64,000 nt of DNA, from assembly GCA_037127255.1 (NCBI GenBank), contig JBANSL010000013.1:10374688-10438687 (forward strand), read 5' to 3'. This DNA is from Persicaria tinctoria (taxonomy: Eukaryota; Streptophyta; Magnoliopsida; Caryophyllales; Polygonaceae). Position 1 is the first letter of the stretch; every line of letters starts with the position of its first letter. Positions 1 to 10,390 of the stretch are shown here, piece after piece. The translations under genes and the position numbers were made by a program. Below the pieces are notes generated by a model, which was not told where the DNA came from, made no database searches, and saw only the letters and a program-made list of their open reading frames with translations.

Positions 1-2
1 GT

Positions 3-813
3 TACGGAGAAGCGTCCGGACAACGGGTGAATTTCTCAAAATCAGAGATGTCTTTCAGCAAGAACGTCGATGAGGGGCGGAGGAGTGCTATAAAGGAAGT
101 GTTGGGCATCCGAGAGGTGGAGAAGCATGACAAGTACTTGGGTCTTCCTACGATGATAGGTAGGTCGAAAAAGACCATCTTTGTGCAGTTGAAAGAGAGG
201 GTTTGGAAAAAAGTGCGGGGTTGGAAAGAGAAATGCTTATCTCGGGCAGGGAAGGAGGTGTTGATCAAATCCATAGCTCAAGCGATTCCCACATATACTA
301 TGTCATGTTTTCAATTGCCAGCGGGGTTGTGTCGGGAGATTGAGCAGTTGTTGTGTGACTTCTGGTGGGGGGAGAGTGATGGAAGAAGGAGAGTGCATTG
401 GATGAGTTGGCGCAGGATGTGCAAACCAAAGGCAGAGGGAGGTCTTGGATTCAGGGACTTGGAGCTGTTCAATATGGCTTTGTTGGCAAAGCAAGGATGG
501 CGGCTAGTGATGGAACCGGACTCCTTGGTGGGAAGGCTGCTTAAAGCTAAATATTATCCGAATTCAAATTTTCTACAGGCCAATTTGGGGTACAACCCAA
601 GCTTCACTTGGAGGAGTTTGATAAGTGGTCGGAAGGTCTGGAGGAGGGGTTGATATGGAGTATTGGCAATGGCAGTGATGTTAATGTGTGGGAAGATCGA
701 TGGATCCCGCGACCAAGCACTTTTAAAGTTGTCTCAAATGCAAGAGGAGGAGACCCTAACATGAGAGTTATAGATTTGATCGATTGGGACATCTTCAGAT
801 GGGATGTAGCTGC
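3..813 (+). pseudogene. LINE-A ORF2 fragment: reverse transcriptase C-terminal part
   Basis: This segment encodes the region after the RT catalytic core of a plant L1-type ORF2. Visible family hallmarks are KYLGLP near the start, the tract LSRAGKEVLIKSIAQAIP, FWWG, and GGLGFRDLELFNMALLAKQGWRL, followed by WEDRWIP. The reading frame shifts by one base near 640: the first frame ends at 653 and the second frame carries IWSIGNGSDVNVWEDRWIP up to the insertion at 813. The protein would copy LINE RNA at the target site, but this copy is 5'-truncated by the window edge and frameshifted, so it is inactive. It continues at 2365. Confidence 0.88.
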
Positions 814-1004
814 TGTTAGATGAGATAGATGATCTCACAAGTTTATTGATAACAAAATCAAAGATATTTAAAGATACAAGTGAGTGGTTGAGTGGGATTA
901 ACCACTAAGAGATTGTGCAAATAAATAAACCTAATTAACCTAAAATATAGGAACTAATTAAGCTTAATACTAGTAACAAATTAATAGATAAACTATTCCT
1001 AACA
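814..1004 (-). repeat. LTR of the TRIM-like element (3' LTR in element orientation)
   Basis: 191-bp direct repeat matching 2187-2359, with TG...CA ends. It carries about 18 extra bases around 885-902 relative to the other copy. The adjacent interior (from 1005) reads GCATGGGAATG just before the LTR on the minus strand, a weak polypurine-tract candidate. Confidence 0.9.
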
Positions 1005-1061
1005 TTCCCATGCAAGACGGACGGCGAATTCAAAGTCCGATCTTGAACAAACAAACATATC

Positions 1062-1216
1062 TTTGTGAAACTCTGATGGAAGCGCCCCTGGCCTGCCTCA
1101 CGGCGACCTTGTAGGTCCCGGGGGGTCCGACGTTGGTGACCCTCCTCTTGAAGGTGATGGTGTTGCCAGCGCGAAGCGCGAAGGTTGGGCTCCGAGAACG
1201 ACGGGTAGTTAAAGTA
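1062..1216 (-). pseudogene. Captured fragment of a plant subtilisin-like protease (Fn3-like domain)
   Basis: On the minus strand, codons around 1210 to 1195 read NYPSF. After a one-base frame slip near 1176 they read GNTITFKRRVTNVGPPGTYK and a further stretch ending near 1062. NYPS and RxVTNVGxPGTY are signature motifs of the fibronectin-III-like domain at the C-terminus of plant subtilases, secreted serine proteases. No catalytic domain is present, so this is a dead fragment. It lies inside the LTR element and has much higher GC content than the flanking LTRs, which fits transduplication of a host gene. Sequence upstream in this orientation (1217-1800) is also GC-rich but was not recognised. 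Confidence 0.75.
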
Positions 1217-2173
1217 GCGGATGCTGGCTTTGTGGTGGCACTTGTAGTGGTGGTGGCCGGTTCTTGGTGGTTTCGTGGCCGGTGGAAATTAGGGCGGTCA
1301 GATTTGGGGTCAGCAAGGGCTGCGAAGAAGGAAGAGAGGAGGGTAGCGGGGTCTGTGTGGCTCAGCCGCTCAGGGATGCCGGACAGGGGTCGTCGTCAGT
1401 CGACGGTGGGGAGAGTCGGCCGGATCTGGTGCGCATGGCCTTGTGGCTGCTGATTCTTGGTCGGAAAAAGTGGAAAAGAGGGTACGATATATGGTGGTTG
1501 TCCGATGAGAGGAAGGAGAGGGTGGGGGACGTGGTGACCAGGTCTGTACCGAGAGGGCCGGGGTGGTGGTCAGCACCGACTCCGGTGATGTGCAGCGGTG
1601 ACGGTCGGCCGGTTCGTGGACAGAAAGAAGGAGAGAGATGGGGATGGCGGCTGGGAGTTTGAAGATGGTGTGCTAGGTCGAAATCAGGCGAGAGAGGTTG
1701 AGGTGAGTAAGGCGACGTACAGGATACGGATGTTTGGTTTCGGTGAAGACCAATGTTGGGTGAGATGGTTTCAAACTGACGTCAAAGTGGATCAGACGAG
1801 GTTTGAGTTCGTTTGTGTAGGAGAAGGCCATGGTTGATTAGCCGAAGGTGGTTTTAGGGCGGCATAAGCCGAAATTGGATTAGCCCGAGGGCGGTTTTGT
1901 GTGGCCAAGATGTGGTTTAGTCAACGAAAAACAAGAACAAGATTGAAGGCCGACATGGTTTTGGCCGAAATTGGAATGGCAAAAGCCAAAAAAAAAAATT
2001 TGTTAGAGCGGAAGCGGTTTTGTAATGGCCCGAGCCAATATTGGATTGCCGGTAGGCGGTTAGGGAATAAGGAAGAAAGGCCGACATGGTTTTGGCCATT
2101 AAAGAGTTTTTTTTTTGGTTTGGCGGAAGCCATTAGTTTCGAGGCTTGAGGATCGGAGCCGTTAGGCTAAGAA
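1217..2173 (-). other. Interior of the TRIM-like element, unrecognised
   Basis: GC-rich up to about 1800, then a G/T-rich stretch in which short phrases recur, for example GGCCGACATGGTTTTGGCC at about 1949 and again at about 2080, along with variants of GCCGAAATTGGATTAGCC. Open frames here look like composition effects, and no protein domain was recognised. Confidence 0.5.
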
Positions 2174-2186
2174 GGCTCAGATACCA
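2174..2186 (-). other. Primer-binding site of the TRIM-like element
   Basis: Minus-strand TGGTATCTGAGCC directly abuts the LTR at 2187. It is one base from the common plant iMet PBS TGGTATCAGAGCC and fixes the orientation of the element. Confidence 0.85.
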
Positions 2187-2359
2187 TGTTAGATGAGATA
2201 GATGATCTCACAAGTTTATTGATAACAAAATCAAAGATATTTAAAGATACAAGTGACCACTAAGAGATTGTGCAAATAAATAAACCTAATTAACCTAAAA
2301 TATAGGAACTAACTAAGCTTAATACCAGTAACAAATTAATAGATAAACTATTCCTAACA
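2187..2359 (-). repeat. LTR of the TRIM-like element (5' LTR in element orientation)
   Basis: 173-bp direct repeat of 814-1004, with TG...CA ends. It is followed by the target duplication GCTGC at 2360-2364, where the LINE-A frame resumes. Confidence 0.9.
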
Positions 2360-2364
2360 GCTGC

Positions 2365-3217
2365 GGTGTGGGAAATCCTCCTTCCATGTGATGCCGAGCT
2401 CGTGCTCAACATGAGGCTGGTAGACCCGAGCTGTGAGGATCGGTTATTGTGGCACATGAACAGAAATGGACTATTCTCGGTACGATCAGCCTATTATATG
2501 CAACTAGAAGCGCAGAAAACATCGGATGGTGATGTTGGACAATCGGATCGGAGCGTGGAGGAGAGAGCTTGGAAGTCTCTATGGAAGATGAAAATGATTC
2601 CGAGGGTTACGTCGTTTGTATGGCGTGCTGCAAAGGAAATTCTACCGTGCAAGGTAAACTTGGTGAGAAGGAAGATTACAGAGGATGATAATAGTTGTGA
2701 TCTTTGTGGGAAGCAAGAGATTGAATACCATGTACTGTATGAATGTTTTGCAGCTAAGAGTGTTTGGAGGATGGCGAATGGACTTGCTCGGTATTGGAAG
2801 GGACTAAGAACAGTGAGGGAAGTGTTCCATAGGGTCTATCTTCGGGCTTCTGTGGAGGAGAGGCAACGATGGGCGATGATTGCTTGGCATGTCTGGGGAG
2901 CGAGAAACAAGCGAATATTTGAGCATATTGACAAACAACCGAGGGAGGTGTTTGCTGAGGCAGAGAAGAACTGGATGGAGTTTGAGAGGTATGTTGATTA
3001 TACACATATGAGCCCAACGACAGCCCCACAACCAGGAAGCTCGACTTGGGAGAAACCAAGGAGGGGCTGGATCAAATTCAATTGCGTTGCTGCGGTATCG
3101 AAAGGGGGTGGGACGGGCTTCAGCTTCATTGGGAGGGCTGAGAGCGGCGAGCTCGTTGTGGCAGGGCAGCGACAGATCGAATGCACTGATGATGTCGAAG
3201 TGGCCGAGGCGGAGGCG
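2365..3217 (+). pseudogene. LINE-A ORF2 fragment: zf-RVT and first part of RNase H
   Basis: Continues the LINE-A protein from 813. The segment shows WHMNRNGLFSVRSAYYM and AWKSLWKMKMIPRVTSFVWR, which are typical of plant LINE proteins. A zinc-binding motif CDLCGKQEIEYHVLYEC follows, then WHVWGARNKRIFE. The RNase H domain begins around 3070 with WIKFNCVAAVSKGGGTGF and breaks off at the copia insertion (target duplication ATTCG, 3218-3222). The usual first aspartate (NxDGA) is replaced here by NCVAA, so catalytic activity is already lost. The domain continues at 16849. Confidence 0.88.
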
Positions 3218-3222
3218 ATTCG

Positions 3223-3920
3223 TGAAGGAACTGTGTCCTTTAATTTATTGTGCAATGACTAATTATGGAATAGGACAATTGATAGAGATATTCAATCCGA
3301 TTATTTTAGGAGTCGTAATGCTTTGCTAGAAGCCAACTACGATTAATGGGCTTAAACGGGTTAAACCCATGGCTATTATAAACGGGTCCTATGCGGTCAC
3401 ACACTTAGAGTTGACGGGCTTGATCAAAAGATAGATGATTTTAGTATTAGTGTATATTAGATATATATTAATAATAATGGGATAAGATTTATTTGTGAAA
3501 TAAATAATTAATCAAGTAAGGTATAAATATAAGCTTAAAAAGATGTGCTTATTATGACTTGACCTAATTAACAATTTTCCCAAAGAGAGGAACGTGGAGT
3601 TGGTCGCACCTTTTGGTTTGTGACGTACGACGGAATTCTTCCATCATCAATCAAGAGCAATTTGATTGTTCACATTTCGATCTTCGTCCTAGCAGTCGAA
3701 GGCAAAGGAGATCTAGACCGGGCTCTTGTGGACCAAATCGAGGAGCAACACGTGGGGCTCTAGTTCTCTTCCGAATCCTCTCCGTTTAGATCCGGTTCAC
3801 GCATCAAGAGGTATCTCCTATGAACAATGATTTGATCTATCGATTTTATGCATGAAGATCCTTGAATTAGATGATAGAAAATAGTTTCTAAAACTTCCGA
3901 TGCGCATCTAATTTCCAACA
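3223..3920 (+). repeat. Copia 5' LTR
   Basis: 698-bp repeat matching 10212-10332 joined to 16267-16843. It contains an AT-rich promoter-like stretch with a TATAAATA at about 3522-3529. Confidence 0.93.
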
Positions 3921-3921
3921 G

Positions 3922-3934
3922 TGGCATCAGAGCC
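3922..3934 (+). other. Copia primer-binding site
   Basis: TGGCATCAGAGCC starts two bases after the 5' LTR. It is an initiator-Met type plant copia PBS with one substitution from TGGTATCAGAGCC. Confidence 0.85.
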
Positions 3935-5701
3935 TCTTGCATAAATTGATATGATCGATTGATTTTCTTGTTAGTTTTGATTCAATTTGACAATATATTT
4001 GATATATGGAATAATTTATATAATTAAAATTATGATTTTAATTGATTGGATATATGAAATTTAATATGTAAAGGTAGTTTACAATCGGAATCGGATTTCG
4101 ATCATAGGCGGCCGCTTGATCTCGTAATTAATCAATGTATGTATGCACCGGCTACGTACTTGATCAATGTGATTGGAATTATATAGGATTAATTCAGCCG
4201 TATACACACCACTTTATTAATCAAAGATTAATCAAAGATTGAGACTGTGGTGGAACATCGTGAATCAATTTGGTTTATTTCATTCGGTTTCGAGAAAAAG
4301 GGAATTTGAAATAACATCAATTTTTTTTTTCCTTTTCAGTTTCTGATTTCGGAAAAAAAAAAAAATTACCTTTTGATGATGTTCTTTCAATCAATTTGTA
4401 TAATCTATGCAAGAGATATGATTTCTTGTATAAAATATGAAATATTTGATTTTATATAAGTATAAATTGATTTAAATTTATGAAATTGAGAATTTTATGA
4501 TTTTGATGCATAAAGTTGATAAATTTTATGTGAATTTGATTCATATATTAATTTGTCAAAAGTTTAAGTTTTATGAAAACTTACCATCTTAATCTTACAA
4601 TTGTCAAAGTTTGTAATTGTTACAAAATTTGAGTGGGAGTGGATGGGGAATTAGGGTTATAGAAGATATTTATGATTTTAGTGTAAAATCTTAAATTACC
4701 TTAATTAGATATGGTAGATATCTTATCCCTAATAAAAAATTTATATCCAATTATACAAGGTAATAGTTACCATAAAATTAATTCCATATATATTATTGCT
4801 AGTTTTTGAATTAAAATATCAAGAATGTTCATAGATTTATTATGCTTGTTTTATATTGTGATATATTGCTTGCATATATAAGGTGACTAGTATGGCCCAT
4901 AAATACGATCTGCGTATCGTTATGTTTTTTTGTACACGATCTGCGTATCGTTATGTATTTTTGTAATTTATTTTCAGTAATTAGATTATTAGAAAATATT
5001 GTAATTGATACAAGAAGACAAGAAGACATAAGAAGTTCAAGGATGGAGATCCATGAAGGGCGCGAGGGTGGAGACCCATGAAGATTAGATCTTTATTTTA
5101 TGCATCGTATGGGCCATACTAGGATCACAATTTCATTGCATTTTGAATGCCTTATTTTAAGTTTTATGTTGTTTTTATTTATGATATTTTTTCACTTATA
5201 AATAAAGACGAATAAAAGACTTAAGTTCCTAAGGTAAATTGGGGCAATGCCTTTTCATATCATAACCCATTAAGTTTTGGATTTTTGGTTGGATGGGCTT
5301 CACAAAAGTGAGGGTGTCTTTCCATAATCTTGGGCTAATGAGGGTGAATCTATACGGGAATTCATAAACCTTGATATGGTTGTACCCAACGAGAGACCAA
5401 AAGGAAAAGTTTTGGATCTTGAGGCATAGGATGATTTTACATTGGATGTGGATCATCAACCAAGAATTATAAGGAGTTATAATTAGTAATTGTTACTTAC
5501 CTTGAGCATACAAGACTCAAGGCAGTGCAAAAGTACGTTGGGTCTTGTGTGTAATGGGATCTTGGAATCATTTTATTCACCAGGAACAATAACAATTTGA
5601 ATAAAATGCGCATTTACTTATTTTAAAGGTGTTTAATCCTAAGTAATTTGCATTTCGAACATAAACTGATTTGTATGTCATTTCCTTTTTATATAGGCAT
5701 T
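3935..5701 (+). other. Copia untranslated leader
   Basis: 1.8 kb of AT-rich sequence between the PBS and the first gag ATG. It has no credible reading frame. A short direct repeat around ACGATCTGCGTATCGTTATG occurs at about 4905-4955. No splice or regulatory element could be assigned. Confidence 0.6.
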
Positions 5702-8700
5702 ATGTCGAACAATAACTTGAATTTCACCCCGCGCTCAATAGTTGAGAAAAACAAATTGAATGGAACGAACTTTCTTGATTGGGAAAGGAATTTGAGAATT
5801 GTTCTCAGGTCTGAAGGGCGTGAGGACGTCCTAACAAACCCTATCCCTACTATTACCGATGCCTCATCGGATGAGGAGATAGTTAGAGAAATGGAGTTAA
5901 GGAGTGATTCTTTACCTGTCACTTGTTTGATGCTAGCAAGCATGGAACCTGACCTTCAAAAGAGGTTTGAATACCAGGATGCCTACTCTATCATCACCAA
6001 CCTGAAAATGTTGTTTAATTCAGGCACAGGTAAGGATTGAACGATATGAAACTCACAAGGCTATACTGGATAGCAAGCTCGTGAAAGGAAAGCCAGTAGG
6101 TCCCCATGTGTTTAACATGATCGGTCTTTTTAGCCGTATGGAGACACTGGGCACCCCATATGACCAAGAGTTGGCCACAGATATCGTCTTGCACTCCTTA
6201 CATGATGGCTTTGCCTCATTCAGGATGAACTACCATATGCATGGTATTAAGAAAAATCTGAATGAACTCCATGGTATGCTCAAAGCTGCTGAGCAGAATA
6301 CTCCCACTGACAACAAGAAGGAAGTTCTTAACGTCAACAGAGGGAAAGGGTTCAAGAAGGTAGCCAAGAACAAGAACAATACCCAAGGGAAGGGCAAGGA
6401 AGTTGCAAAACCTAAGGGTGGTGAGAAGGCAAGGGTGGCTGCAGACCATGATTGTTTCCACTGTAAGGCTAAGGGACACTGGAAAAGAAACTGTCCCAAG
6501 TACCTGGAAGACAAGAAGAATGGGACTTTGAGTTCCAACACTTCAGGTATTTATGTTATTGAATTACTATCAACCAATGTCCTCACATTAGATAATGGTC
6601 CTACTTGGGTATTAGATACCGCATGTGGTGCTCACATTATTTCAAATGTGCAGGGACTAAGAAATAGGAGACAAGTGAAGAAAGGGGAGATAGATCTACG
6701 CGTTGGAAATGGAGCAAGCGTTGCTGCACTTGTCGTAGGAGATTTTTGTTTATCTCTTCCTTCTGGTTTAATCTTAGAACTAAATAATTGTTATTTTGTT
6801 CCTAGCATTACAAAGAACCTTGTTTCGGCTGCAGTAATTTATTCTGAAGGTTATAATTTTGGCACTACAGATGAAGGTATAATTATTCACAAGAATGATA
6901 TCTTCTATGCTCGTGCTCAAGATATTAATGGAATATTTGTATTCGACCTTACAACAGAATCATATAACATAAATACAAAAAGGCAAAAATCAAGTAAGTT
7001 GAGTGAAGCCTACCTATGACACTGTCGTTTGGGTCGCATCAGTTTAGACCGCATGAAGAAGCTCTATAAAGATGGACTTCTAAAAGACGTGGATTGTGAA
7101 TCCATTGATACATGTGAGTCATGTTATGGGCAAGATGACAAGGTCACCTTTCAAAGGAACAAATGAAAGGGCTACTGAGCTATTGGGCATTATACATACT
7201 GATGTATGTGGGCCAATGAGTACAGAAGCTAGAGGTGGTTATAAATACTTCATCACATTTACTGATGATATGAGTAGATATGGATATATTTACCTTATGT
7301 CACATAAATCGGAATCCTTTGAAAAGTTCAAGGAATTTCCAAATGAGGTAGAGACTCAAACTGGCAAGAAAATAAAAGCACTTCGATCAGATCGTGGAGG
7401 TGAGTACTTGAGCCATGAATTTGATCATCATTTGAAAAATTGTGGGATAGTAACACAATTGTCTACTCCAGGAACACCACAACTTAACGGTGTATCTGAA
7501 AGGAGAAACAGGACCCTGTTAGACATGGTCCGATCTATGATGAGTTTTGCTGACCTTCCGGTATCCTTCTGGGGATATGCCCTCACAACTGCCGTACTTA
7601 CAATAAACAACACTCCGTCTAGAGCTGTAGACAAAACTCCATATGAGATGTGGACTGGAAAGGTTCCGAAATTGTCTTTTATGAAGATATGGGGATGTGA
7701 AGCTTATGTAATTAAAGCGGTTACAAACGGATAAGCTTGCCCCAAAATCAGATGAATGCTATTTTATAGGGTATCCAAAAGGTAGTTTTGGATATTACTT
7801 CTACAATCCCGCTGAACAAAAGGTGTTTGTTGCAAGGGATAATGCCTTTTTGGAAAGAGAGTTCATTTTCAATAAGTCAAGTGGGAGAAAAACATATTCA
7901 TCTTGAACCAGTTCATGATGAAGAGCAACAAACTCAACAACGAGATGACATAGATGATGTCGAGGACGAGTTTATGGTTTTGGAAGGCCAAGAGCCCCAA
8001 ATCATCGAAGAATCGGAACAAGAGGATCCACAAATAGTTGTGGAAACTGTTCCAGCTCCAGTTGTTGAACCAGTTGAACCCACCCGTAGATCAGATAGGC
8101 CAAGGGTACAACCAAGACGTTATGATGATTTCATCTTGAATGTAAATCTTGATGTTCTTCTGTTAGAACATGTTGAGCCTAATACCTATAAGCAAGCAAC
8201 GACGGGTCAAGACTCCAAGAAATGGCTTGAGGCCATGAGATCCGAAATAGATTCAATGTTTGAAAATCAAGTATGGGACTTGATAGATTTGCCAGATGGG
8301 GTAAAACCCATAGGGAGCAAATGGGTTTTCAAACTTAAGACAGATAAGGATGGAAAGGTATCTGTATACAAGGCAAGATTAGTTGCCAAAGGTTTTAAAC
8401 AGATTCATGGTATAGACTATGATGAGACCTTTTCACCAGTTGTCATGATAAGATCCATTAGGATAATCCTTGCAATTGCCGCTTATTATGATTATGAGAT
8501 TTGGCAAATGGATGTCAAAACCGCCTTCCTGAATGGATTCTTGGAAGAGGATGTGTATATGACACAACGAGAGAGTTTTGAAGATCCAAGTAATGTCGGG
8601 AAGGTATGCAAGCTTAAGAGATCTATATATGGATTTAAGCAAGCATCCAGGAGTTGGAACTTTCGATTTGATGAGAAGATCAAAGAGTTTGATTTCATCA

Positions 8701-9400
8701 TATGTGAAGAGGACCCTTGTGTATACAAGAAGTTTAGTGGGAGTAAAGTGGTCTTCCTAGTTTTGTATGTGGATGACATACTACTTATTGGGAATGACAT
8801 TCCGATCCTAGAGTCCGTTAAGAAATGACTGAAGAAATATTTCTCAATGAAAGACTTTGGGGAGGCAATGTACATACTTGGAGTAAAGATCTATAGAGAT
8901 AGATCTGAGAGATTGCTTAGATTGAATCAAGGAACTTATATATAGATAAGATTCTTAACATATTCAATATGTAAGATTCCAAGAAAAGGTTTTACCTATG
9001 TCATGGTGTGTACACGACCTGATGTTGCATTTGCTATGAGCAGGTGTAGCAAATACCAATTGATTCCATGAGAGGCACACTAGTGTTGCATTTGCTATGA
9101 GCAGGTGTAGCAAATACCAATTGATTCCATGAGAGGCACACTAGTGTGCAACTAAAAACATCCTGAAGTTCTTGAGAAGAACCAATGATGATTTCTTAAG
9201 GGTGATGACAAGTTGATCGTATATTTTATGAGGATGTTTCACCTTATTTGACATTAAGATGTGTAAGGTGCATACATATGACAATATTGCAAATCCATTG
9301 ACGAAGCTTATGCCTAGCCCAAGCATGATGGTCACACTAGGGCTAAGGTTCTCAAACACATTGGAGAATGGCTTTGAGATTGCTTTCTATTACATTTTAT
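5702..9400 (+). pseudogene. Copia gag-pol polyprotein, frameshifted and truncated
   Basis: Gag starts at ATG 5702. A CCHC zinc knuckle (CFHCKAKGHWKRNC) lies at about 6454-6495. The protease shows WVLDTACGAHI near 6606. The integrase runs from HTDVCGPM (about 7198) through SDRGGEYLS to SERRNRTLLD, which gives the D-D-E triad. The reverse transcriptase has GSKWVFKLKTDKDG, QMDVKTAFLNG and YVDDILLIGND (to 8828). The frame breaks near 6022, 7118, 7712 and 7880. Stop codons replace tryptophan at about 7017 and 8826. Most of the RNase H domain is deleted and the rest contains a 61-bp duplication. A tail resembling the usual copia C-terminus (NPLTKL) is recognisable near 9290. It would once have produced all proteins for transposition; it cannot now. 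Confidence 0.92.
9025..9146 (+). repeat. 61-bp perfect tandem duplication in copia pol
   Basis: Unit 9025-9085 is repeated head to tail at 9086-9146, starting TTGCATTTGC and ending CACACTAGTG. It lies within the remains of the RNase H region and is a secondary lesion of the dead element. Confidence 0.9.
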
Positions 9401-10200
9401 GTTTAGAGTGTTAGACACTAAGTTTATGTTCGACTGGATGATTTTATGATATATGATATTTCATCTTTATTTATATATCGTGTTGAACGATAATAAATAA
9501 AATGTCCAAATAATTCGTAGTTCGCAAATGGGCTTATCTTAAGTGTTCTGGTAAATGAAACCCCATTAAGTGAAATGCAGTTATGAATTATCACAAGTCC
9601 GTAGTCTGAAATCATCAAATTGGACATAGGTGATTTTATTAAATGACTATATTGTAAGTTGACTGATAGCGCCAGGTTTCATGGGCTATAGGGACATGGA
9701 GATGTCTAGTCAATTACATATATATGTATGGATGATACATATAAGACAGACCCACCTTAAGACTCTACAAAAGGGATTGCAGAGTTTTAAGTTAAACCAT
9801 TATTAGTAGATTCCTCATACATGAGTGTGTTATGGTCCCTCTTAATGATTAGTATTTCTTTGACACGGCTAAACGCTTTCCGTAACAGGGAGTTATAAAG
9901 GTCGTAGTTGGGATTGCCAAAAGTTGAGTGGGAGCCATAGTCATACAAGACTGTAGATGTCCTCCTTCTTCATGCATACTGTGATGCATTGAAAAGGAAT
10001 GGTGTCTAGGCCACTTGAAGAGCAAGAACTGAAAATGCATGGCCATGCTCGGATGGATTATTTGTAATCATCCGTTTAATTGACAGTTCAAACTCAGAGT
10101 TCAAGGAATATATATTTGATAATAGATATGAATGTCACCATATCATCAAATATGACATTAAGAGACACGGGTATCTGAAATTGCACACTTGTTTAAGGAC
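9401..10200 (+). other. Copia 3' untranslated region
   Basis: About 800 bp between the end of recognisable pol and the polypurine tract. No coding signal or other element was recognised in it. Confidence 0.6.
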
Positions 10201-10211
10201 AAGTGGGAGAT
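10201..10211 (+). other. Copia polypurine tract
   Basis: AAGTGGGAGAT immediately precedes the 3' LTR start TGAAGGAATTG at 10212. The motif AAGTGGGAGA is a typical plant copia PPT and would prime plus-strand DNA synthesis. Confidence 0.88.
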
Positions 10212-10390
10212 TGAAGGAATTGTGTCCTTTAATTTATTGTGCAATGACTAATTATGGAATAGGACAATTGATAGAGATATTCAATCCGATTATTTTAGGA
10301 GTCATAATGCTTTACTAGAAGTCAACTACGATTTTTTTTTTTGGTCGGAAAACGTGAGAGGCCGGCTCTCAATTAAAAAACAAAAGCGGG

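Larger units (their letters stand above)
814..2359 (-). mobile_element. Small non-autonomous LTR element (TRIM-like) with a host gene fragment
   Basis: Two direct repeats, 814-1004 (191 bp) and 2187-2359 (173 bp), begin TGTTAG and end CTAACA, and are flanked by a perfect 5-bp duplication GCTGC (809-813 and 2360-2364). The second copy lacks about 18 bp (GAGTGGTTGAGTGGGATT region) present in the first. A 13-nt sequence at 2174-2186 reads TGGTATCTGAGCC on the minus strand, a primer-binding site of initiator-Met type directly against the LTR, so the element runs leftward. The roughly 1.2-kb interior encodes no gag or pol. It is GC-rich and carries a piece of a plant subtilase. Size and structure fit a TRIM or small LARD, mobilised in trans by copia proteins. 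Confidence 0.9.

Noticed and set aside
1133..1662. Overlapping Gly/Arg-rich frames in the TRIM interior
   Set aside because: They follow GC content, have no domain, and the minus strand here encodes the subtilase fragment instead.
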